From Treponema sp. (GTDB lineage Bacteria > Spirochaetota > Spirochaetia > Treponematales > Treponemataceae): a DNA stretch of 10,985 nucleotides. Position numbers and translations under genes: made by a program. The notes under the pieces were generated by a model. That model worked only from the letters and a program-made list of their open reading frames with translations, was not told where the DNA came from and ran no database searches. The stretch lies in contig SFOB01000087.1 of NCBI GenBank assembly GCA_004554075.1, positions 1-10,985 of the forward strand. Reading direction: 5' to 3'. Within the stretch, counting starts at the first letter, position 1, and each line of letters starts with the position of its first letter. Below, piece after piece: positions 1 through 4,904 of this stretch.

Positions 1-490
1 TAAGTCCCAGCTCTGCAAAGTGCTTTACAATCAGAAGACCAGTTTCTTTTTCATAGTCGCGTTCAACTGCTTCCTTGCTCAAATATGGAGTGCAGGGAAC
101 TGATTTTTGTATATGGTCAGCGTGAGTTGTACCAAAAAGTGGAACTGAGCGTACAGCCTGAGCCCAGGCCACAGCACAGGTAGAGTGAGTGTGGATAATT
201 CCACCAACGTCTCCCCCCTGATTCATAGCGAACTCTTTATAGAGTACAGCGTGGGTAGGGGTGTCGCTTGAAGGATTCATAGAACCATCAACTTTCTTTC
301 CTTCCAGATCAATAATAACCATTGATTCAGGAGTAAGTTCCGGATAAGGAACTCCAGAAGGTTTGATTGCGAAAACGCCCTTGTCCTTATCAAAAGCAGA
401 AACGTTTCCCCATGTATAGAGAGCCAGGTGGTTCTCAGGAATTTTCATATTGGCTTCGTAAGCAGCATTTCTAAGTGTCTCATAATTCAT
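1..490 (-). CDS. araD: L-ribulose-5-phosphate 4-epimerase, C-terminus cut by the window edge
   Basis: Converts L-ribulose 5-phosphate to D-xylulose 5-phosphate, the last step of L-arabinose use before the pentose phosphate pathway, in the cytoplasm; a metal-dependent class II aldolase-fold enzyme. The 163 visible residues track E. coli AraD closely: TWGNVS near residue 26, KPSGV near 43, SSDTPTH with Asp76, the metal-binding pair His100 and His102 in HTHS, then GTTHAD, VPCT and YEKETG. The family is about 230 residues long, so roughly 70 C-terminal residues, including the third metal His, lie outside the window. The start at 490 is preceded by a Shine-Dalgarno AGAGGT (503-498) seven bases upstream. 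It lies 22 bases after the kinase gene with no terminator between, so the two are almost certainly co-transcribed. Related sugar-phosphate epimerases (UlaF, SgbE) share these motifs, so the in vivo substrate could be another pentulose phosphate. Confidence 0.93.
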   Translation of the reverse strand, partial: MNYETLRNAAYEANMKIPENHLALYTWGNVSAFDKDKGVFAIKPSGVPYPELTPESMVIIDLEGKKVDGSMNPSSDTPTHAVLYKEFAMNQGGDVGGIIHTHSTCAVAWAQAVRSVPLFGTTHADHIQKSVPCTPYLSKEAVERDYEKETGLLIVKHFAELGL

Positions 491-512
491 ATTATTTACC
501 TCTAAAAATTCT

Positions 513-2111
513 CTATAAATTTTTTACGGCCGCTTCTTCAATAGCGAGACCTTTCATATATCTCTCAAAGTAAATGTTAAAGCTTTCAACAAGCTCTGCC
601 TCTGGAGCAGATGTAGTCTTCTTGCAGTTGCCGAATACTTCTTTGTTCAGGAAGTCGCCGAGGTCTTTCTTGCCTTCTGCCATAAATGCTGCCAGCAGAG
701 CCATACCCCAAGGTCCGCCTTCACCGGCTGTTTCCATAGCACTTACCGAAGTCTTCATAGCAGCAGCCATGTATTTCAAACCAGCTTCAGTCTTAAAGTA
801 TCCGCCGGCACCAGTCATGCTTTCTACTGGTACTTTTTCTTCATCATAAAGAATATTCATACCTGCACGAAGTGCGCCAAGAGAAGCAAACATCTGAGCA
901 CGCATAAAGTTTGCAATATTGAACTTAGCATTTTCTGCACGTGCGAACAATGGGCGGCCAGAATTAAAGCCTGTAATTGTTTCACCAGAGAGATAGTTGT
1001 AAGCGAGCAAGCCACCGCAGTCTTTATCAGCTTCGAGAGATTTTCCAATCAGATTATCAAAGAACTTACCAATCTTTGGAGTATTTTCTGCTCCGCACAT
1101 CAAAGTTGCTACTTCATAGAAAAGATCCATCCAGTAGTTGTGCTCGCCTGTACAGTTATTTGCGTGAACCATTGCAACAGGAAGTCCAGCCGGTGTAGTT
1201 ACGATATCGATGATTCCAGGGTAAGCCTTTTTCAAATCCTTTTCCAGAACTACCATGCTGAATACAGAAGTTCCGGCAGAGATGTTACCAGTTTTTGCGG
1301 CAACAGAGTTAGTTGCGGCCATACCAGTTCCTGCATCACCTTCTGGAGGACAGAATGGAATACCAGCCTGGAGGTCTCCTGTTGGGTCAAGGAACTTAGC
1401 ACCTTTTTCAGTCAAAGTACCTGCAGCTTCTCCAGCCATCAAAACCTTAGGGAATACAGAATCAAGCTTGAGACCAAGAGCCTTTACTCCGTCCAGTGCT
1501 TCAAACTTAGCTTTGAAATCAGGATTATAATCAGCTTTACCAGCTTCGTATTTTACAGGGAACATACCGCTTGCATCGCCGACACCAAGCACCTTCTTGC
1601 CTGTAAGCATATAGTGAATATAGCCTGCGAGTGTATAAACAGTTTCAATCTTAGAAATATGAGGCTCTTTATTCAAAATAGCCTGATAAAGGTGAGAAAC
1701 AGACCAGCGCTCAGGAACAGGGAAGTTGAAAAGGTCAGAAAGCTCTTTTGAAGCCTGTCCTGTAATTGTATTGCGCCAGGTTCTGAATGGAACAAGAAGA
1801 TTTTCTTCCTTATCAAAAGCAAGATAGCCGTGCATCATGGCAGAAATACCGCCGGCACGGAACTTTGTAAGCTTTACGCCGTATTTTTCCTGAACGTCCT
1901 TTTTAAGGTCTGCGTAACAGGTCTGAAGGCCTTCGTGAATCTGGCTTAAAGGATAGGTCCAGATTCCGTTATCCAGGGTGTTTTCCCAGGTATATGAACC
2001 GCCTGCAATAGGCTCATATTTTTCGTTAATCAGCACGGCCTTAATACGTGTTGAACCAAATTCAATTCCAAGAACGGCAGAGCCGCTTTCGATAAGTTCT
2101 TTGTTTCCCAT
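513..2111 (-). CDS. FGGY-family carbohydrate kinase, probable L-ribulokinase
   Basis: An ATP-dependent sugar kinase of 532 residues. Placed directly before araD, it probably phosphorylates L-ribulose to L-ribulose 5-phosphate. The N-terminal ATP-binding motif is GIEFGSTRIK near residue 14; Glu takes the place of the usual Asp of DxGT. The segment PPEGDAGTG carries the likely catalytic base Asp259. GNISAGTS follows, and the C-terminal half has the glycine-rich TGAGGYFKTE segment of the FGGY nucleotide site. The reading frame is open to an ATG at 2174. I chose ATG 2111 because a strong Shine-Dalgarno AAAGGAAG (2124-2117) sits five bases upstream, conserved sequence begins shortly after it, and a good promoter overlaps the longer start. 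It does not look like classical AraB but like a separate FGGY group; a xylulose- or other pentulose-kinase role is possible. Family membership is near certain, substrate moderately so. Confidence 0.9.
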   Translation of the reverse strand: MGNKELIESGSAVLGIEFGSTRIKAVLINEKYEPIAGGSYTWENTLDNGIWTYPLSQIHEGLQTCYADLKKDVQEKYGVKLTKFRAGGISAMMHGYLAFDKEENLLVPFRTWRNTITGQASKELSDLFNFPVPERWSVSHLYQAILNKEPHISKIETVYTLAGYIHYMLTGKKVLGVGDASGMFPVKYEAGKADYNPDFKAKFEALDGVKALGLKLDSVFPKVLMAGEAAGTLTEKGAKFLDPTGDLQAGIPFCPPEGDAGTGMAATNSVAAKTGNISAGTSVFSMVVLEKDLKKAYPGIIDIVTTPAGLPVAMVHANNCTGEHNYWMDLFYEVATLMCGAENTPKIGKFFDNLIGKSLEADKDCGGLLAYNYLSGETITGFNSGRPLFARAENAKFNIANFMRAQMFASLGALRAGMNILYDEEKVPVESMTGAGGYFKTEAGLKYMAAAMKTSVSAMETAGEGGPWGMALLAAFMAEGKKDLGDFLNKEVFGNCKKTTSAPEAELVESFNIYFERYMKGLAIEEAAVKNL

Positions 2112-2162
2112 TTTTTCTTCCTTTAATATTTTAGTAAAACCTTTAACTAATTTTATAGTTTG

Positions 2163-2191
2163 ATTATATTCCATATCACTCTTTTATACAA
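2163..2191 (-). promoter_or_regulatory. Predicted sigma-70-type promoter of the kinase-araD operon
   Basis: On the minus strand, TTGTAT (2191-2186) is separated by 17 bases from a perfect TATAAT (2168-2163). Transcription would start near 2156, giving a leader of about 45 bases that contains the AAAGGAAG ribosome site of the kinase. The TATAAT lies inside the codons that would follow the longer ATG at 2174, so this promoter and that start exclude each other. An imperfect palindrome, CAATTAAG...TTTATTG (about 2189-2206), touches the -35 box and could be an operator; the evidence for that is weak. Confidence 0.5.
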
Positions 2192-2285
2192 TTAAGAAAT
2201 TTATTGAATAAAGTTGAAATATTTACGCCTTTGTTAGGAATAAATCTGTATTTAATTTTTCAGATATATGCAATAAAATATAATT

Positions 2286-3527
2286 ATGGATTTAGCAAAA
2301 CTTGGAAATGTTCAAAACGTTTTAGATGATTTTACCGCAAAAAAAGAGGCAGCAGGTCTTAATCTGCTTGTTTGTAAAGATGGTCACGAAATTGGTTACT
2401 GGCAGTCAGGCCTTGCCGATGTAGAAAATAAACAGCAATATCAGCGTGATACAATAGCCCGCCTTTATTCAATGTCTAAGCCTGTTACCGCCGTTGCTGC
2501 CATGATTCTTATGGAAGAGGAGAAGCTTGACTTCGCGGATGAACTATACCGCTATCTTCCGGAATTCAGAAATGTAAAAGTATGCACAGACCGCGGGCGC
2601 CAGGGGAATCCACGTCCCGCAAACCGACCGATTCTTATTCAGGATCTTTTGAATATGACAAGCGGCTACGGCTACGGTGCCTGGGGAGAAGGCTCTTTTT
2701 ATGGAGAACATCTTACATCAGATCTTATAAACGATCTTAATGAAGATGAAAAAGATGGCGGTAAAAATCAGATTACCACAAGAGATTTTGCCCGCCGCAT
2801 AGCCCGGATTCCACTGAATTTTGAGCCGGGAACAGAATACAATTACGGCTATTCAGCTGATATTCTTGGAGCAGTAATAGAAGAAGTTGCCGGCACCAGT
2901 CTTGGTGATTTTATGAAAGAGCGTATTTTTAAGCCTCTTGCAATGAATGACACTGATTTTTATGTACCTGATTCAAAACAAAGCCGCCTTGCAAAGGTTT
3001 ACCGCTCGGTAGAAGACTGGAGTGACAAGAAAAATCCTGGAGTCCGTCATTTAGAGCTCTTTACAAGTTGTAATCTGGGTATCCAAGATAAAATGAATCA
3101 CCAGCCGGCTTTTGAAAGCGGTGGTGCAGGACTTTGTTCTACAGTTGATGATTATATGAAGTTTGCCCTCATGCTGACAAATGGAGGCCAGCTGGACGGC
3201 TGCCGCATTCTCAACGAAAATACAGTCCGCCGCCTGAGCGACTCCCGACTTATGCCATCTGTACAGCAGACTTTTGACATCAAAATGCCTCATCTGGCAG
3301 GTTATACATATTGTAATCTCCTGCGCGTAGCAGCAAATCCGGGAGCCTGCAACGTATTCACAAGCCAAGGTGAGTTCGGCTGGGACGGCTGGCTGGGGCC
3401 ATACGTGTCTGTAGACCGGGAAACTGGTCTCTCAATAGTAATGACTATGCAGCGCTGTGATTCAGGAACTACTTCTGCTGCCCGCAAGGCAAAGAATATT
3501 ATTTATAGTACAATTGACAATATATAG
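2286..3527 (+). CDS. Serine hydrolase of the class C beta-lactamase / family VIII esterase fold
   Basis: A 413-residue penicillin-binding-protein-like serine hydrolase. The catalytic SxxK is SMSK at residues 62-65 (nucleophile Ser62, base Lys65). The second motif is read as YGY at 187-189 in the context YGYSADILG, which matches the Tyr motif before LG in EstB-type esterases. The third motif is W366-D-G in FGWDGWLG, close to the WGG of that group rather than the KTG of true beta-lactamases. There is no signal peptide or membrane segment, so it is probably cytoplasmic and acts as an esterase or amidase; antibiotic resistance should not be assumed. The natural substrate cannot be read from sequence. 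ATG 2286 gives the expected N-terminal length, but no Shine-Dalgarno precedes it and I see no convincing promoter in the AT-rich 95 bases upstream. It stands alone, divergent from the kinase operon. Confidence 0.88.
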   Translation: MDLAKLGNVQNVLDDFTAKKEAAGLNLLVCKDGHEIGYWQSGLADVENKQQYQRDTIARLYSMSKPVTAVAAMILMEEEKLDFADELYRYLPEFRNVKVCTDRGRQGNPRPANRPILIQDLLNMTSGYGYGAWGEGSFYGEHLTSDLINDLNEDEKDGGKNQITTRDFARRIARIPLNFEPGTEYNYGYSADILGAVIEEVAGTSLGDFMKERIFKPLAMNDTDFYVPDSKQSRLAKVYRSVEDWSDKKNPGVRHLELFTSCNLGIQDKMNHQPAFESGGAGLCSTVDDYMKFALMLTNGGQLDGCRILNENTVRRLSDSRLMPSVQQTFDIKMPHLAGYTYCNLLRVAANPGACNVFTSQGEFGWDGWLGPYVSVDRETGLSIVMTMQRCDSGTTSAARKAKNIIYSTIDNI

Positions 3528-3538
3528 TATAATTGTTA
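3504..3538 (+). repeat. Short direct repeat overlapping the rpoZ promoter
   Basis: Two 16-base copies lie 19 bases apart: TATAGTACAATTGACA at 3504-3519 and TATAGTATAATTGTTA at 3523-3538, identical at 13 of 16 positions. The first copy supplies the TTGACA -35 box and ends inside the last codons of the hydrolase gene; the second runs into the -10 box. It could be a two-site operator or only AT-rich coincidence. Confidence 0.5.
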
Positions 3539-3542
3539 AAAT
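3514..3542 (+). promoter_or_regulatory. Predicted strong sigma-70-type promoter for rpoZ-miaA
   Basis: A consensus TTGACA (3514-3519) is followed after exactly 17 bases by TAAAAT (3537-3542), predicting a start near 3549 and a leader of about 22 bases that contains the GAGGGG ribosome site of rpoZ (3557-3562). The -35 box lies within the final codons of the hydrolase gene, whose stop is at 3525-3527. A near-consensus housekeeping promoter suits constitutive expression of these two genes. Confidence 0.65.
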
Positions 3543-3570
3543 AATCTATTATCTTTGAGGGGTAGTATAG

Positions 3571-3768
3571 ATGGTATTTCCTTTGGAACAGCTTGTAGAA
3601 TTCGATGACAATATTTATGAAATAACTGTTGCAGCAAGCCTTCGTGCATATCAGATGGCAAAAGTAAACGATCCTGAAATTGCTGCAAACCAGGACAAAG
3701 TTGTTTGTGCCGCTGCAAAACAGCTTTTTACTAAAAGAGTAACTTACCGTATTGAGCACAAAGACTAA
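3571..3768 (+). CDS. rpoZ: DNA-directed RNA polymerase omega subunit (RpoZ family)
   Basis: A 65-residue protein matching the compact omega fold. It has IYEITVAASLRAYQMA, equivalent to the FDLVLVAARRARQM helix of E. coli omega, then DKVVCAAAKQL, equivalent to the second conserved helix (DKTTVIALREI). Omega binds the C-terminal part of beta-prime and helps fold and stabilise RNA polymerase. In E. coli it also forms part of a ppGpp site that uses N-terminal MAR residues; these are absent here (MVFPLEQL), so that function should not be carried over. The start is supported by GAGGGG eight bases upstream. Its stop lies 17 bases inside the miaA frame. Omega genes of spirochaetes are divergent and sometimes annotated as hypothetical; I base the call on motif spacing and size. 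Confidence 0.8.
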   Translation: MVFPLEQLVEFDDNIYEITVAASLRAYQMAKVNDPEIAANQDKVVCAAAKQLFTKRVTYRIEHKD

Positions 3769-4714
3769 GGTTTTAGTAATTTTTGCGCCCACAGCTTCGG
3801 GAAAGACTGCCTTAACGAGGGATTTATTTTCACCTCAGGGCAGTCATTTTATTTTAAACGCAGAAATCATAAGTGCAGATTCTCAGGCAATCTATAAGGA
3901 AATGGATATAGGTACCGCAAAGCCCGATGAAGATCTGCAGAAAGAAATCCCACATCATCTTATAAATCTACTTACTCCAGACCAGCAGTATAATGTGTCT
4001 GATTTTGTAAACAGTGCAGATAAAGCTTGCCAGGAAATTGCTGCCCGAGGTCATCTTCCTGTAGTTGTAGGTGGAACAGGTTTTTATATCAGAAGCTTTT
4101 TATACGACATAGCCCCAACTCCAGTTTCAGATGAAAAACTTCGAAATCAACTGAAAGAAAGAATTGCAAAAGAAGGAAATCAGACTCTTTATGAAGAGTT
4201 AACAAAAATAGATCCACAAAGTGCTCAAAAAATTCATCCGAATGACGCCTACAGAATCTGCCGTGCCTTAGAAGTCTATTACCTGAGCGGCAAAAAACGT
4301 TCAGATTTTCAGACAGAAGGTCAGGGCCAGTTACGCAGTAAATTTGATTTTAAGTTCCTTGTCCTTCAGCCGCCAAGAGATCAGCTTTATGATAGAATCC
4401 GCCAGCGCGTAGACCTGATGTTTGAATCCGGCCTTGAAAAAGAAGTCCGCTCCCTCATAGAAAAAGGCTACACCAAAGAAACCCCCGGTATGAAAGCCAT
4501 AGGCTACAGCGAATGGTTTAAAGAAGATGGCAGTCTCTACGACATCAGCCAGCTCGAAGAAATCAAAGAATCCATAAAACACCACAGCACCAAATACGCC
4601 AAAAAACAATACACCTACATAAGAGACATCCCCGGCAGCGAGATAATCTCCTTTTCCCCGCAAAACGAAGAAGACTATCGGCATATTATAGCATCAATAA
4701 AATCGTGGTATTAA
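3752..4714 (+). CDS. miaA: tRNA dimethylallyltransferase (MiaA)
   Basis: Transfers a dimethylallyl group from DMAPP to N6 of adenosine 37 in tRNAs that read UNN codons, the first step towards ms2i6A. The 320-residue length is typical. Motifs in order are the P-loop APTASGKT (residues 12-19), the ISADSQAIYKEMDIGTAKP segment that contacts the target base, PHHLIN, VVGGTGFYI, a variable insert domain, HPNDAYRICRALEVY, the MKAIGYSEW segment and a C-terminal KYAKKQYTYIRD resembling the family TR-KRQ-TW tail. The best start is TTG at 3752: the P-loop begins only about 11 residues later and no ATG or GTG fits. It overlaps rpoZ by 17 bases and lacks a strong Shine-Dalgarno, which suggests translational coupling. 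Its last codons form one arm of the large inverted repeat at 4699-4857. Confidence 0.96.
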   Translation: MSTKTKVLVIFAPTASGKTALTRDLFSPQGSHFILNAEIISADSQAIYKEMDIGTAKPDEDLQKEIPHHLINLLTPDQQYNVSDFVNSADKACQEIAARGHLPVVVGGTGFYIRSFLYDIAPTPVSDEKLRNQLKERIAKEGNQTLYEELTKIDPQSAQKIHPNDAYRICRALEVYYLSGKKRSDFQTEGQGQLRSKFDFKFLVLQPPRDQLYDRIRQRVDLMFESGLEKEVRSLIEKGYTKETPGMKAIGYSEWFKEDGSLYDISQLEEIKESIKHHSTKYAKKQYTYIRDIPGSEIISFSPQNEEDYRHIIASIKSWY

Positions 4715-4857
4715 CAATTTTTTAATTTCTCGTTTTTTTTCAGGTCATACTCGGAGTAAAAAATGGGCATAGACAACATCACCCCCGTTGGCTATGTCCA
4801 TTTTTTACGGGAGAGAATGACCTGAAGAACCACGATTTTCTTAAAAAATTGTTAATA
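4699..4857. repeat. Composite inverted-repeat element with two crossing outer arm pairs
   Basis: Four sets of complementary arms lie between miaA and the cyclase. Outer pair A is AAAATCGTGGT (4699-4709) with its exact complement at 4829-4839. Outer pair B is TATTAACAATTTTTTAA (4709-4725) with its exact complement at 4841-4857. Inside these, TTCAGGTCAT (4739-4748) pairs with 4817-4826, and the hairpin at 4757-4807 lies at the centre. The order is A, B, core, A-complement, B-complement, so A and B pairings cross. The linkers are at most one base, too short for both 11- and 17-base-pair stems to form together, so RNA or extruded DNA must choose one. The left A arm is the end of the miaA coding sequence and the B arm covers its stop codon. 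B ends in TA on both sides. No transposase is present and the nature of the element is unknown. Confidence 0.8.
4757..4807 (+). terminator. Probable intrinsic terminator after miaA
   Basis: A 16-base-pair stem (4757-4772 with 4792-4807) pairs perfectly apart from one G-U wobble. Above it a CAAC/GTTG extension (4774-4777 with 4787-4790) closes a nine-base loop, ATCACCCCC. The descending arm runs into six T residues (4801-4806), although these also pair with the A-tract of the ascending arm. It lies 43 bases after the miaA stop and upstream of the cyclase promoter, as expected for the end of the rpoZ-miaA unit. It is the core of a larger palindromic structure, so termination may not be its only role. 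Confidence 0.65.
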
Positions 4858-4858
4858 T

Positions 4859-4887
4859 TTGTAAGAATCTACTATATATGCTATAAT
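4859..4887 (+). promoter_or_regulatory. Extended -10 promoter of the cyclase operon
   Basis: TTGTAA (4859-4864), a 17-base spacer, and a perfect TATAAT (4882-4887) preceded by TGC, which makes an extended -10 element. Transcription should begin near 4894, only about 11 bases before the ATG at 4905. A seven-base inverted repeat, TAAGAAT (4862-4868) and ATTCTTA (4899-4905), brackets the -10 region and start site; it might be an operator, though short AT-rich matches are common. The -35 box begins two bases after the right end of the inverted-repeat element. Confidence 0.7.
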
Positions 4888-4904
4888 ATACCGATAATAT
4901 TCTT

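Noticed and set aside
1140..1751. 203-codon plus-strand open frame inside the kinase gene
   Set aside because: Cys/Ser/His-rich product with no recognisable domain, fully antisense to a well-supported kinase; a shadow frame.
2112..2174. Longer N-terminus of the FGGY kinase, starting at ATG 2174
   Set aside because: It lacks a clear ribosome site, encodes a Lys-rich extension before the family N-terminus, and contains the TATAAT of the predicted promoter; ATG 2111 has AAAGGAAG at good spacing.
2279..2284. TATAAT as a promoter for the serine hydrolase
   Set aside because: It ends one base before the ATG at 2286, so transcription would begin inside the gene.
3528..3533. TATAAT as the rpoZ -10 box
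   Set aside because: No -35 box lies at suitable distance; TTGACA is only eight bases upstream but fits TAAAAT at 3537 with a 17-base spacer.
4331..4684. 117-codon minus-strand frame inside miaA
   Set aside because: Antisense to conserved MiaA motifs; its Phe/Gly-rich product reflects Lys/Ala codons on the other strand.
4699..4857. H-type pseudoknot formed by both outer arm pairs at once
   Set aside because: The linkers between crossing stems are at most one base, too short to span 11 and 15-17 base pairs, so the pairings must be alternatives.
4699..4857. Integron attC site
   Set aside because: Integrons are known in T. denticola, but attC arms nest rather than cross, no good GTTRRRY core is seen, and no integrase gene is in the window.
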